The notes below the pieces were generated by a model that was given only the letters and a program-made list of their open reading frames with translations, searched no databases and was not told the origin of the DNA. The translations under genes and the position numbers were made by a program. Below, piece after piece: positions 1 through 9,420 of a DNA stretch of 64,000 nt (position 1 is the first letter of the stretch; every line of letters starts with the position of its first letter). Source of the stretch: Clostridiales bacterium (GTDB lineage Bacteria; Bacillota; Clostridia; Christensenellales; Aristaeellaceae); assembly GCA_015056175.1 (NCBI GenBank), contig SVGT01000004.1, positions 43,175-107,174 of the forward strand. The letters are read 5' to 3'.

Positions 1-2013
1 GCTGACGGCAATATCCCTGGGCGAGCACATGAGATACAGCGGCGCCACGATGCGCAGCAGATTGGAAATGCCCAGCATACCGCCCTGCAGCGCATCCTTT
101 TCGTATCGAGCGGCAATATGATCGGGCAGCGTCATCCACATGGCGGTGGTGTGCATATCCGTTTCGGGCAGACGCACCGGGCCAAAGCCCAGATTTTCGC
201 CCGTATCAAAACGCATTTTTTTGAAGATCTTGACCAGCGCCGTTACCTTCACTTCGCCGTAGGAAGCGTTTTCCTCTTCCTTTTCGATGTCCAGCAGGCT
301 CAGGCTCACGTTCAGATCGGCGTCGGTGTAATAATCCACATTCACCTTGCGGATATAGCCCTTGCAGGCGTCAAAATCCAGCTTTTCCACCTGATAGGTC
401 TGACCCTCGTGCATGTAAATGGCATTCTCATGCAAAAGCATGGGAACGGTAAAGCGATCCATTTCGCCCACCATCCGGGGATGGGCAGGATCGGTGATAT
501 CGATGATCAGGTAGTTTTCCGTCATAGCCGTACGCAGGCTCAGTTCGCTGGCCGGAAAATCCTCCGCAGACCAGTAGAAGGTATCGCCCACATGGCGCAG
601 GATACTGGCGTCCTCCAGATAGGAGAGCATCTCCTCCGCCCCTGCCGCATTGCCCAAGCCTTCGCCGTCCTTGAAGGGCAGTTCATAGGCTGCGCACTTG
701 AAGTGGTTGAGCAGCACGTACAGGTTATCCGGGTTCAGCAGCGCGTTTTCCGGCGACTGGCTGAAGAAGTAGTCCGGATGGGTCACAATGAACTGATCGA
801 TGGCGGAAGAAGAGGCCACAAAGAAGGTGGCCGATACGCCGTGACGGCGGCCTGCACGGCCTGACTGCTGCCAGGTGCTGGCAATGGTGCCGGGATAGCC
901 GCAAAGCACGCAAGCCTCCAGCGCGCCGATATCGATACCCAGTTCCAGCGCATTGGTGCTGACCACGGCCTGAATCTTGCCGCTTCGCAGCCCTTGCTCG
1001 ATCTCGCGTCTTTCGGAGGGCAGATAGCCGCCGCGGTAACCGCGCACCTTGCCGGAATAGCCCAGCGGATCGCTGACCAGTTCCTTCAGCTGTCGCGTCA
1101 GCACCTCCACCTGCAAACGGCTTTTGCCAAACACAATGGTCTGCACGCCGTTTTTCACCAGCATGGAGGCAATGGAGCGGGTCTCCGGCATCACGCCCTT
1201 GCGTATGCCAAGCTGCTGATTGACCACCGGCGGATTATAGAAGATCACATGCTTTTCGCCGCTGGGCGCGCCGTTATCGTCCACCAGCGTCACAGGTCTT
1301 CCGATCAGCGTTTCCGCCAGCTCCTTGGGGTTCTGGATGGTAGCGGAGCACAGGATAAACTGGGGATGACTGCCGTAAAATTCACACAGACGGAGCAGTC
1401 GGCGCAGCACATTGGCCAGGTTGCTGCCAAACACGCCGCGATAGCTGTGGATTTCGTCAATGACGATATATTTCAGGTTCTCAAACAGCTTCACCCACTT
1501 GGTGTGATGGGGCAATATGCCGCTATGCAGCATATCGGGATTGGTGACCACCACATGCCCTGCCTGACGCACCGCACGGCGGGCAGCGCCGGGCGTATCG
1601 CCGTCGTAGGTAAAGGTTTTGATGTCCACGTCCATCAGGGTGATCAGCTCGTACAGTTCGCTGACCTGATCGGCAGACAGTGCCTTGGTGGGAAACAGGT
1701 ACAGCGCACGGGCGTCCTCATTGTGCAGAATTTCGTTCAGCACAGGCAGATTGTAGCACAACGTTTTACCGGACGCCGTGGGCGTGACCACCACCAGATC
1801 CTCGCCCCGTTTGGCAGCGGCAAAGGCCTGCGCCTGATGGGTGTACAGTTTATGTACGCCATGCTTTTCCAGCGCCGCAGGGATCCGTGCATCCACGCCC
1901 TCGGGATAGGGGGCAAAACGTGCCTCGCGTTTTGGCATCACCTGCCAGCGCGTCACATTTTCCATGAACGACGGCGAATTTTTCAGTTGTTCCAGTAATT
2001 GAGGTAAATTCAC
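1..2013 (-). CDS. mrfA: MrfA/YprA-type DEAD/DEAH DNA-repair helicase, 3' end outside window
   Basis: Superfamily 2 helicase of the family of B. subtilis MrfA (YprA), which acts with the MrfB nuclease in mitomycin C lesion repair. I read 671 codons from a GTG start at 2013, preceded by GGAGG at a good distance; the frame stays open to base 1. Visible motifs: Walker A PTASGKT (about residues 78-84), DEIH (about 186-189), then motif VI as QQSGRAGRR. The long region after the helicase core, with YHTD-like and 'MHEGQ' stretches, fits the family accessory region. The family is about 750 residues with a C-terminal MZB/DUF1998 zinc-binding domain; that end is lost at the window edge. No mrfB is seen in the window. 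Family assignment is from remembered similarity over the whole length and is strong. Confidence 0.9.
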   Translation of the reverse strand, partial: MNLPQLLEQLKNSPSFMENVTRWQVMPKREARFAPYPEGVDARIPAALEKHGVHKLYTHQAQAFAAAKRGEDLVVVTPTASGKTLCYNLPVLNEILHNEDARALYLFPTKALSADQVSELYELITLMDVDIKTFTYDGDTPGAARRAVRQAGHVVVTNPDMLHSGILPHHTKWVKLFENLKYIVIDEIHSYRGVFGSNLANVLRRLLRLCEFYGSHPQFILCSATIQNPKELAETLIGRPVTLVDDNGAPSGEKHVIFYNPPVVNQQLGIRKGVMPETRSIASMLVKNGVQTIVFGKSRLQVEVLTRQLKELVSDPLGYSGKVRGYRGGYLPSERREIEQGLRSGKIQAVVSTNALELGIDIGALEACVLCGYPGTIASTWQQSGRAGRRHGVSATFFVASSSAIDQFIVTHPDYFFSQSPENALLNPDNLYVLLNHFKCAAYELPFKDGEGLGNAAGAEEMLSYLEDASILRHVGDTFYWSAEDFPASELSLRTAMTENYLIIDITDPAHPRMVGEMDRFTVPMLLHENAIYMHEGQTYQVEKLDFDACKGYIRKVNVDYYTDADLNVSLSLLDIEKEEENASYGEVKVTALVKIFKKMRFDTGENLGFGPVRLPETDMHTTAMWMTLPDHIAARYEKDALQGGMLGISNLLRIVAPLYLMCSPRDIAVS

Positions 2014-2095
2014 GTTCGTCCCTCCTGCGGTCCGCTTTTGTCCCGATACCGAAAATGCCGCGCCGTTTGCATGGCTGCGGCATACGGTTTTTGTG

Positions 2096-2800
2096 TTACT
2101 GTTCCTTGCCCTCGTACCGGCGGCACAGTGTATACTTGGAAATGGCGCTCTGCACGGCCTCCGGGCATGCAAAGGTAAGGATCTCCGCAATATACGGCGG
2201 CAGCACCCGGTTATACTTCACTTCCAGAATGGTCTGGTCATGATCCAGTACCGGGATTGTAGGCACGTAGGGATTAAAAATGTCGATGGAGCCAAGCCCC
2301 GAGCGCAGCTGCTTGTCAAAGGTGATGCGCACGTCCTCCGCAGGATGGAGGTAAGCCTCGCGGTTATAGTCCACGATGACCACCGGATGCAGAAGATTGA
2401 TGCGCATTTCGCGGTACACGTCGCGCAAAAGACCGGATGCGGTATTCTCCACGCCGGTGGGATCGGCTGCGATCAACTGATCCGCCAGATCCCTTGGGAT
2501 CTTCTGGGAACGCTTGGAGATGTAGGAGCCTACCTTGGTTTTGCATTCCATGAAGATCTCGGAATCGGAATAGTTATAGATGCGCATGCGGTACTTGTCG
2601 CGGTCCTTCACGCCGCTGATCTTGTCATAATACGCATCGTCAAACACCGTATCAAAATACAGCGAGCGAATGGCGTATTCCCCGCCGCGTTTGGCCGCAT
2701 GGGGATCCAGTTTCAGCGTGCCGCGCAGCACACGGGACAGCACCTCGTACTGGGTACGGGTGATGTAAAACTTCAGTTCATGGCGAAGCGGAAGTGCCAT
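2096..2800 (-). CDS. VTC-domain protein, probable polyphosphate polymerase
   Basis: 234 residues that match the VTC fold (triphosphate tunnel family), whose yeast member Vtc4 makes polyphosphate from ATP. Conserved basic and acidic tunnel residues are visible: RHELKFYI near the N-terminus, KYRMRIY, ECKTKVG followed by KRS, and EVKYN near the C-terminus. There is no membrane segment, so membrane association would have to come from a partner. It starts 3 bases after the DUF4956 stop, with a GAGG-like site inside that gene, so translation is probably coupled. Last gene of a CotH-DUF4956-VTC cluster. The polymerase activity is inferred from the fold; other triphosphate tunnel enzymes have different products. 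Confidence 0.88.
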   Translation of the reverse strand: MALPLRHELKFYITRTQYEVLSRVLRGTLKLDPHAAKRGGEYAIRSLYFDTVFDDAYYDKISGVKDRDKYRMRIYNYSDSEIFMECKTKVGSYISKRSQKIPRDLADQLIAADPTGVENTASGLLRDVYREMRINLLHPVVIVDYNREAYLHPAEDVRITFDKQLRSGLGSIDIFNPYVPTIPVLDHDQTILEVKYNRVLPPYIAEILTFACPEAVQSAISKYTLCRRYEGKEQ

Positions 2801-2803
2801 TTT

Positions 2804-3517
2804 TTACGCACCCGCCTCTGTCTGGCAGGCAACCAGCGTCGCATCGTGCACACCGTCGATATCCAGCATATGGCCCACCAGATCGCTGCGCTGATCCATG
2901 CGCACCTCGATGGTCATTTCGGCGCCGGAACGGGTGACGGTCTTGGAGCGCATGCGGTAGAAGCGCACGCTGCGGCGCAGCTCGCCTTCGATATCGTCCT
3001 GAGCGTATTCGTCATAATGCAGCACCAGCAGATAGCTGTTGGGCGCGCTGAACTTTTTGTAGGACAGCGCCAGCATGATGATGGAAATCCCCATCACCAC
3101 CACCAGCGCGATCAGGTACTGACCGGCGCCCAGCAGAATACCCATGGTGATGGCCCAGAACATGTAGGCCGTGTCCAAAGGATCCTTCACCGCGGTACGG
3201 AAACGCACGATGGACAGGGCGCCCACCATACCCATGGACAGAGCCACGTTGGAGCCGATGGCCATGACCACAGGGGCAGTGACGATGGTCAGCATGATCA
3301 GCGTCAGGGAAAAGGTGGGGCTGTAGAGCACGCCGCGGTAGGTCTTCTTATACACCAGAGAGATGATCAAGCCCACCACCAGACCCGCAAGCAGCACCAT
3401 GGCCACGTTGAGGGGGGTGAAGTTGGACAGCTGGGAAGCAAACCAGTCCGAGAAGGTGGAATTGGATACAATGTCCTGTGTATTGATCACGTTGGTCAGC
3501 AGCGCGATGGCGTTCAT
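2804..3517 (-). CDS. DUF4956 integral membrane protein
   Basis: 237 residues. Three or four hydrophobic segments occupy about residues 38-150. Between them is the family's best-conserved stretch, GALSIVRFRTAVKDPLDTAY, a cytoplasmic-looking loop. The C-terminal ~75 residues are soluble, with an ACT-like alternation (LLVLHYDEYAQDD, then a regulator-like DGVHDATLV). The biochemical role is unknown. The gene sits between cotH and the VTC gene, and DUF4956, VTC and CotH proteins commonly occur together, so it may form a membrane platform for the polymerase; that is inference. The start has an AAGGAG site 8-9 bases upstream. Confidence 0.9.
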   Translation of the reverse strand: MNAIALLTNVINTQDIVSNSTFSDWFASQLSNFTPLNVAMVLLAGLVVGLIISLVYKKTYRGVLYSPTFSLTLIMLTIVTAPVVMAIGSNVALSMGMVGALSIVRFRTAVKDPLDTAYMFWAITMGILLGAGQYLIALVVVMGISIIMLALSYKKFSAPNSYLLVLHYDEYAQDDIEGELRRSVRFYRMRSKTVTRSGAEMTIEVRMDQRSDLVGHMLDIDGVHDATLVACQTEAGA

Positions 3518-3549
3518 AAAAGTGCTCCTTCCTGTTATGTACCTTTAAT

Positions 3550-3576
3550 AGTATACCTATTTTGTCTTTTCGTCAA
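3550..3576 (-). promoter_or_regulatory. possible internal promoter before DUF4956 gene
   Basis: TTGACG (3571-3576) and TATACT (3550-3555) are separated by 15 bases, shorter than the best spacing. The -35 overlaps the cotH stop codon. If active it would transcribe DUF4956 and VTC independently of cotH. Confidence 0.4.
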
Positions 3577-6500
3577 ATCTCGGGCTTTTCAGGTCTGGGC
3601 CCGCCGAAATAGTAGACCATTTCCTCATCCGACAGCTGGAACTGGGTCTGCACAAAGCCGTACAGGTTGTAGGGACGCATGACCATGGTCTCCTCCCGCA
3701 TACGGCGGATACGCTCGCGCCAGTAACGCATGGCGCCGTCCGCACTCAGCGGCGAATCGGAGTTGATCTTCTTATCGTTGAGCTCTGCCCAGCGTTCAAA
3801 GTGGATGGGCATTTCCGGTTCGATCATGGAAACGCATTCATCCAGCATCTGCTGCATGGCGTCCACCGTGATGCGCTGGTAGATAAGACCCAGCTTGGTC
3901 AGGAACAGATCACGGTATTCATCCACTTCCAGAATCTTGCGGAAGATCACGTTGTTGATATTCTGCTGACCCATGCCCTTTTCCTTCAGATAGGACCAGG
4001 GGCTGTCAAAGGAGGAGGAGAACATGCCGTAGTCCATATCGAAGATGATGCACTTCCACTTGCTGTCCTCGGTGGGCAGACGGTAGAACATGATGTTACC
4101 GGGGTCGCTGTCGCCAAAGAACATCTTGATGGCAAACCAGTCCAGGTAGGAATGGATATCGATATTGGCATCCAGGTAGTTCCGATCCTCCTGGTTGATA
4201 TTGGGAGAAGATTCCTTGATGCGGTTGCGCATCTCCAGATAGGCGTCGTTGGTGCCCTGCACCTCGCTGGAATTGCCGCGGACAATGTTGATATCGCCCG
4301 CCAGCTCCACGTCCAGGCCCTCATGCTGCGCGATACAGTATTCATCCTTGCGCTCGCGCATGTTGTAATGTCCCCAGTATGTACCGTTGATATACACCAC
4401 TACCGGGTTCCAGGCCAGGGTGATGATATCCGTATCGATGTAGGTTTCAATCAGGCGGGTCTGCACGCCGTCGCTGACGCGGGTCCACACGCAGTCGTTG
4501 CCGCTGTTGCGCAGAGTGAAAGATTTGTAGCTTTCAAACTCCCTGTCCTCAAAGAGAGGGTATTCAAAATACTTGCTGCCCGTTGCGGCATTGGCGCGCA
4601 CCTTCATACTCTTTTGGGGCATATCCAGGGAGTAATCGCCCATCAGATCCAGCTTGGCACCCTGGGAGATCACCGTTTCCCCGGTTTCCTGTTTGAACAC
4701 TTCCACATAGGCAGGCCGCGCGATCTTGCCAAACTCGCGGTACACGGTGTTCTTGTAGGGGATCTTTTCGCAGATCGCGTTTTCACCCACCGTCAAAAGG
4801 CCGTCCTGGGGATTGTACAGTTCATCGGGATCAATGATCAGGGATACCACGTCCAGCGTATGATAGGTGTTCATCACATAGCTGGCCGATGCCACCGACG
4901 AGGGCTGCAGCCCTTCCTTAAAAGCACGGATGCGCAGCACCGTGGTATTGGAGATCACAAAGGGCTCGGTGTACACCGCAGAATTCTCCACCGTGGGGAT
5001 GCTGCCGTCCGTGGTATAGCGGACGGTGGCGCCGCTTTCGGAAAACACTTCCACCGTGACGGTTCCCTCATACAATCCGCCCGTCAGAGAGAAGGACGGC
5101 TGCTGTGCAAAGCCGTAAAAACCCAGGCCATTGGCCGTGCCGGGCGTAGGCACATCATAATAAAAAAAACCGCTGGCGCCCAGCGTACGTCCATAGGATG
5201 TGTCGCTGGGAATTTCCGGCAGGTACAGCCTGTCCAGCACACGGCCCGTTGCATCGGACAGCGTCATCATTTCGCCGCCCACCCGGGTAACGGAGAAGGA
5301 GGCGTGCAGCCTGCTTCCGTCCGTGCCTGCCGTTTCGGATTTATCCAGCATCACGATCTTGTATTCTCCGGGATAGATCATGGTGCCCTGCGGGAAGGTC
5401 CATTTACGGGGCCAGTTGATGTTGTCAGACAGACCCCAGCCCGACATATCCCAGCTCTGGGCCGATGAATTGTAGATCTCCACAAAGTCCGAGGCGTCCT
5501 CGCCGGCCAGGGGGGTAACCTGGTCGGCAGAGGAAACCACTTCGGAAATAAACACACCGGTGGGGTTGATGGCACGCAGATATTCATCCGCCTTGTTGGC
5601 GCCGGCCTGGTTATTGGCCACGCCGGGCGTTGCCAGCGTATAGGTCTGCCATGCCATGGAGTTGGGGTCGCGGCCGTAGGACACGTCGCGGCCCAGATTA
5701 TCCACCGTCACCCGATCCACCAACTGGCCCGTCAGGGTGGAAAGCACCAGCGTTTCGTGCTCGGAGCTGATGCCAAAGTTGGTGTGGGGATAGAAGGTGG
5801 ATTCCTCCACCTTGTCCTTGCCCGAGCAGAACACCAGATAATAGCCTCCGGCGGGGATCACCGCGTTCTGGGGGAACACCCACTTGACGGGCTTGCCCTC
5901 GTCATCGCTCAGGGCATAATTGGCAAGGTAGATGGGCGTATCGCCGCTGTTGAACAATTCCACCCAGTCGGAAAGCTCGTCGTCCGCATCGCGGAGGCCG
6001 GAGCGGGGCGACGCCATCACTTCATTGATCACCAGCACGCCCAGTTCCACCGTATAGTTCTGCAGGTACCGGCTGTGACCGGCAGCGGAATTTTCATAGC
6101 CGGGAGAATAGTCCAGGGATTTTTCGTAAATGCCCTCGTCGGTCAGGCAATAGCTTTCGTCCGCGTTGAGCACGGGCACCGTCACCTGATCGATGGCCAC
6201 GCCGTTGGTATCAAAGAGGAACAGCGTTTCGCCGTAGGAAGAAAGCTTGAATTTGGCATGCAGGCGCTGATTGACTTCCGTCTTGTTCTGATCGTCACAG
6301 AAGACGATCATCCTTTCCCCGGGGTTCAGCACCACTTCGGGGAACAGGAAGGCAATGCGGTCGGAACGGTCGGAAAGGCCCACGTTTTTCATGTTCAGCG
6401 CGGTATCCGACTGATTGACGATCTCCACCCAGTCGCCAAAGCTGCCGTTCTCATCCGGCAGGGCGCTGGTATTGTCGCTCATCACTTCGCTGATGCGCAG

Positions 6501-6683
6501 CCCCTGATGGGTGGTCACCTGCTCTTTGTCCGCATCTGCGCCGGCATTGACCGCCACCACCACAGGGGATTTGGGCAATACCAGAATCAGCAGCAGCATC
6601 AGCGCGCCAAGCGCCACAATCCACGGAATGCGCGCATCTTTTTTATTATAACGGCCAAATTGGCGTGATCTCTGGGTCGGCAT
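3573..6683 (-). CDS. CotH-family kinase-like surface protein with lamin-tail domains
   Basis: 1036 residues. A short basic N-terminus is followed by one membrane anchor (about residues 20-46), so the rest should be outside the cell. There are then three lamin-tail-domain repeats, each with a 'DWVEI/DFVEIYN' and 'GEYKIVM/GERMIVFCD' pattern (about 60-200, 215-360 and 375-520). A chitobiase/FN3-like module with VRYTTDGSIPT follows (about 530-605). The CotH domain is C-terminal (about 615-1010), with the family's DMDYG and FFGDSDPGN motifs. CotH proteins are protein-kinase-like; B. subtilis CotH phosphorylates coat proteins. RBS AAAGGAG is well placed. Downstream are the DUF4956 and VTC genes. 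The much larger architecture and membrane anchor set it apart from simple spore-coat CotH. Confidence 0.88.
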   Translation of the reverse strand: MPTQRSRQFGRYNKKDARIPWIVALGALMLLLILVLPKSPVVVAVNAGADADKEQVTTHQGLRISEVMSDNTSALPDENGSFGDWVEIVNQSDTALNMKNVGLSDRSDRIAFLFPEVVLNPGERMIVFCDDQNKTEVNQRLHAKFKLSSYGETLFLFDTNGVAIDQVTVPVLNADESYCLTDEGIYEKSLDYSPGYENSAAGHSRYLQNYTVELGVLVINEVMASPRSGLRDADDELSDWVELFNSGDTPIYLANYALSDDEGKPVKWVFPQNAVIPAGGYYLVFCSGKDKVEESTFYPHTNFGISSEHETLVLSTLTGQLVDRVTVDNLGRDVSYGRDPNSMAWQTYTLATPGVANNQAGANKADEYLRAINPTGVFISEVVSSADQVTPLAGEDASDFVEIYNSSAQSWDMSGWGLSDNINWPRKWTFPQGTMIYPGEYKIVMLDKSETAGTDGSRLHASFSVTRVGGEMMTLSDATGRVLDRLYLPEIPSDTSYGRTLGASGFFYYDVPTPGTANGLGFYGFAQQPSFSLTGGLYEGTVTVEVFSESGATVRYTTDGSIPTVENSAVYTEPFVISNTTVLRIRAFKEGLQPSSVASASYVMNTYHTLDVVSLIIDPDELYNPQDGLLTVGENAICEKIPYKNTVYREFGKIARPAYVEVFKQETGETVISQGAKLDLMGDYSLDMPQKSMKVRANAATGSKYFEYPLFEDREFESYKSFTLRNSGNDCVWTRVSDGVQTRLIETYIDTDIITLAWNPVVVYINGTYWGHYNMRERKDEYCIAQHEGLDVELAGDINIVRGNSSEVQGTNDAYLEMRNRIKESSPNINQEDRNYLDANIDIHSYLDWFAIKMFFGDSDPGNIMFYRLPTEDSKWKCIIFDMDYGMFSSSFDSPWSYLKEKGMGQQNINNVIFRKILEVDEYRDLFLTKLGLIYQRITVDAMQQMLDECVSMIEPEMPIHFERWAELNDKKINSDSPLSADGAMRYWRERIRRMREETMVMRPYNLYGFVQTQFQLSDEEMVYYFGGPRPEKPEI

Positions 6684-6745
6684 GGAAATCTCCTTTCATG
6701 CAAGGGAACAAAGGCGTTCCCGGCGGGCATACACCCACGGTATGT

Positions 6746-6754
6746 ATTATAGCA
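6746..6754 (-). promoter_or_regulatory. extended -10 promoter of the cotH cluster
   Basis: TGCTATAAT on the minus strand, about 65 bases upstream of the cotH start; no good -35 is visible, which is usual for extended -10 promoters. Confidence 0.5.
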
Positions 6755-6813
6755 TAAGTTCCGCAAACATAAAAGGCACAATTTTTTCATCTGCTGCCGT
6801 TTGTGCGAATTTT

Positions 6814-6842
6814 ACATATATTTTGCCCCGGGCGCATACCTT
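6814..6842 (+). promoter_or_regulatory. candidate sigma-E promoter of spoIVA
   Basis: ACATATA (6814-6820), 14 bases, CATACCTT (6835-6842). It matches 5 of 7 and 7 of 8 positions of the sigma-E consensus KMATATT / CATACAHT. spoIVA is sigma-E dependent in B. subtilis. Confidence 0.5.
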
Positions 6843-6876
6843 TTCCTGACCACAGACATAAGGGAGGACGCAGCAT

Positions 6877-8412
6877 ATGACCCAATCCGCTGTCTATCAG
6901 GCGGCTCATGTTCCGCAAAACCAATCCGCAGCGCCGGACGCGAAGCCCTATTCCATCTATGAGGACATCCTGAACCGCACCAACGGCGATCTGTATATCG
7001 GCGTGGTAGGCCCTGTCCGCACAGGCAAAAGCACCTTCATCACCACCTTTATGGAAAAACTGGTGCTGCCGCTTCTGCCTCCTTCTCCAAGGCTGGATCG
7101 CATGCAGGACGAATTGCCGCAGTCTGCATCCGGCCGCAGCATCATGACCACTCAGCCCAAGTTCATCCCCGGCGAGGGCGCCTGCGATATCGACCTGGGC
7201 GGTCATGTGCACGCACGGGTGCGCATGGTGGATTCGGTGGGCTATCTGATCCCCGGCGCTTTGGAAAAAGAAGAGAGCCGCATGGTATCCACTCCCTGGG
7301 AGGACGCCCCCATCCCCTTTGAAAAGGCCGCCCGCATCGGCACCCGCAAGGTGATGGAGGATCATGCCACCATCGGCGTTGTGGTCACTACCGACGGCAC
7401 CATTTCCGATCTGCCCCGCAGCGATTACATCAGCGCGGAGGAAGAAGCCGTCCGCGATATGAAGGCCTCCGGCAAGCCCTTTTTGCTGGTGCTCAATTCG
7501 GCATCGCCCCAGAGCGATGCGGCGCTTGCTCTCAGGCGAGCGCTGTCGGAAAAGTACGATGTGCCCGTGTCCCTGCTCAGCGCAAAAAATATGACGCTGG
7601 AGGACATCCGGGAAATGCTCCATTCGGTGTTGATGGAATTCCCGCTTCGGGAAATGCACTTCGATCTTCCCGCCTGGGTGGAAGCGCTGCCCGGCGATCA
7701 CTGGCTGCCCGCCCACATCCTGACCTTATTGCGGGAGTTTGCGCCAACGCTTAGCAGGCTTCGGGATAAGGAACGGGTATTCAGCGCCTTCAGCGCATCG
7801 CCTTACCTGAATCCTCCTGCGGAAAACGCCACGCTGCCCGGCTGCGGCAAGGTGGAATATACGCTGTCCGTACAGGACGGACTTTTCAATCAGGTGCTCA
7901 GTGAGCAATGCGGCGCCGATATTTCCAGCGACGCCCAGCTTTTGTCCCTGATGCGGGAATTGATCCGGGCCAAAAAGGAATACGACCGCATGGCCGGTGC
8001 GCTAAAGGCCGTGGCGCAGACCGGCTACGGTCTGGTTGTTCCCTCCATGGAGGATGTATCCCTCAACGAACCGGAATTGATGAAGCAGGGGAGCCGCTAC
8101 GGCGTACGTCTTCGGGCCAGCGCCCCTACGCTGCACCTGATCCGCTCCGATGTGGAAACGGAGATCACCCCTGTCCTTGGCACGCAGGAGCAGAGCGAGG
8201 AGTTTATCCGCTTCCTTTCCGAGGAATACCGGCAGGACCCCAAGCTTCTGTGGGATACCAATTTCTTTGGCAAATCCCTGCAAACGCTGGTGCAGGAGGG
8301 GCTCAGCGGCAAAATCGGCCGCATGCCCATGGACACCCAGGAAAAAGTGCAGCAGGCGCTCTCCCGCATGCTCAACGAAGGCGACGGCGGCATGATCTGC
8401 ATATTGCTGTAA
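6877..8412 (+). CDS. spoIVA: SpoIVA, spore coat basement-layer ATPase
   Basis: 511 residues. SpoIVA polymerises on the outer forespore surface using ATP hydrolysis and anchors coat and cortex assembly. The diagnostic P-loop GPVRTGKS lies at about residues 45-52, in the context IYEDILNRTNGDLYIGVVG. It is followed by the family's TTQPKFIP and MVDSVGYLIPGA motifs and a C-terminus ending in the short hydrophobic stretch GGMICILL that is needed for localisation. It is about 20 residues longer than the B. subtilis protein (492), all at the N-terminus. GGGAGG 9-10 bases upstream supports this ATG. Transcribed alone on the plus strand, divergently from cotH. Confidence 0.97.
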   Translation: MTQSAVYQAAHVPQNQSAAPDAKPYSIYEDILNRTNGDLYIGVVGPVRTGKSTFITTFMEKLVLPLLPPSPRLDRMQDELPQSASGRSIMTTQPKFIPGEGACDIDLGGHVHARVRMVDSVGYLIPGALEKEESRMVSTPWEDAPIPFEKAARIGTRKVMEDHATIGVVVTTDGTISDLPRSDYISAEEEAVRDMKASGKPFLLVLNSASPQSDAALALRRALSEKYDVPVSLLSAKNMTLEDIREMLHSVLMEFPLREMHFDLPAWVEALPGDHWLPAHILTLLREFAPTLSRLRDKERVFSAFSASPYLNPPAENATLPGCGKVEYTLSVQDGLFNQVLSEQCGADISSDAQLLSLMRELIRAKKEYDRMAGALKAVAQTGYGLVVPSMEDVSLNEPELMKQGSRYGVRLRASAPTLHLIRSDVETEITPVLGTQEQSEEFIRFLSEEYRQDPKLLWDTNFFGKSLQTLVQEGLSGKIGRMPMDTQEKVQQALSRMLNEGDGGMICILL

Positions 8413-8448
8413 GACGAATGCTGTCACAAAAACGCCATCTTTTTTCTC

Positions 8449-8477
8449 TGTACAGATTTCCCTTTTTGGGGTATGAT
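8449..8477 (+). promoter_or_regulatory. possible sigma-A promoter
   Basis: TGTACA (8449-8454), 17 bases, TATGAT (8472-8477), in the 99-base gap after spoIVA; it would serve the two small genes downstream. Confidence 0.45.
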
Positions 8478-8511
8478 AGATATGTAAACAACAGCTAAAA
8501 GGAGCATCTGC

Positions 8512-8979
8512 ATGTATACCGAACAGGATTATCAGGCCAACCGCAAACAGCTGACCAACCGTCTCATCGCCGCGGGCATTCCGGCCGTTCTTTTACTGGC
8601 CGTGGTCATTGCTTCCTTCGTGATCCGAATCAAGTGGCTGACCATGTTGTCCACCATCATTCTGTGCGTGTGCGGCCTGTTTGTCTACAGCATGCTCCTG
8701 TTCCCCGTCATCGCCTACGGCCGTCACCTGCACGACGTGCTCTACGGTCGCACCCACACCATGACCGCCGCCTTCAAGGCGCTGGAAGACAACCGCGTGC
8801 TGCGCGACGGCGTGGAATTCTACCCCGTCATCGTCAACGTCGGCCGCATGGACGATGAGGAAGACGACCGTCTTCTGTACTTCGACGCCAACCTTTCCCG
8901 TCCCCAATGGCAGATCGGCGACAGCCTGAACTTCGTCATTCATGATAAATCCATTGGCAACTGGGCGTATAATTGCTAA
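8512..8979 (+). CDS. small membrane protein of unknown function
   Basis: 155 residues that I do not recognise. Two hydrophobic helices (about residues 22-43 and 46-68) anchor it. A basic stretch and a soluble C-terminal ~80 residues follow, rich in beta-like alternation (VEFYPVIVNVGRM, LLYFDANLSRPQW, DSLNFVIHDKSIGNW); this could be a small OB/NfeD-like barrel, but that is only an impression. The RBS AAAAGGAG is well placed. It ends 30 bases before the next gene and probably shares its transcript. Confidence 0.7.
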   Translation: MYTEQDYQANRKQLTNRLIAAGIPAVLLLAVVIASFVIRIKWLTMLSTIILCVCGLFVYSMLLFPVIAYGRHLHDVLYGRTHTMTAAFKALEDNRVLRDGVEFYPVIVNVGRMDDEEDDRLLYFDANLSRPQWQIGDSLNFVIHDKSIGNWAYNC

Positions 8980-9009
8980 ACGTATACGCACCGTATGAAA
9001 GGAGCACCC

Positions 9010-9375
9010 ATGACAGAAACTGCCTGCATCCTGGTGTGCGTAACTGTACAAAGGGAATGTGAGCGGCTCATCCGGCATGGCCATGCCCAGGCACAAGCCC
9101 ATCACCTGCCGCTGCACATTATCCACGTCAATACCGGCAAGGCCTACCTTGGCAATCCGGACGCCGCAGACGCACTCAACCACCTCTACGCCCTGGCACG
9201 GGAAACAGATGCCGAAATGAACATCCTCTACAGCACGGAAGTTCTCCCCACCATCGTTCAATACGCCAAGGAACACAACGCCAAAGCCGTCATCCTGGGT
9301 ACCGACCGCAGCGGCTTTGTGCAGCAATTGTCCATGCTGCTGCCCCTGTGTCAGGTCCTTGCGCTTCCCGCATAA
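9010..9375 (+). CDS. universal stress protein-like nucleotide-binding fold protein
   Basis: 121 residues, single domain. The start at 9010 is chosen because AAAGGAG lies 5 bases upstream; an ATG at 8995 overlaps that ribosome site. The pattern fits an alpha/beta Usp or KdpD-C-like fold: strand ILVCVTVQRECERLI, strand LPLHIIHVNTGKAY, an AKEHNAKAVILGT segment near the C-terminus, then RSGFVQQLSMLLPLCQVLAL. The usual Usp ATP motif (GxxGSxxS) appears only as GTDRSGF, so nucleotide binding is uncertain. A strong terminator follows at once. Confidence 0.65.
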   Translation: MTETACILVCVTVQRECERLIRHGHAQAQAHHLPLHIIHVNTGKAYLGNPDAADALNHLYALARETDAEMNILYSTEVLPTIVQYAKEHNAKAVILGTDRSGFVQQLSMLLPLCQVLALPA

Positions 9376-9384
9376 CGCACCATT

Positions 9385-9407
9385 GCCGCCTTCGGGCGGC
9401 TTTTTTT
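9385..9407 (+). terminator. rho-independent terminator
   Basis: GCCGCC-TTCG-GGCGGC followed by seven T, 10 bases after the Usp-like gene. Confidence 0.9.
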
Positions 9408-9420
9408 ATTGTCTGAAACC

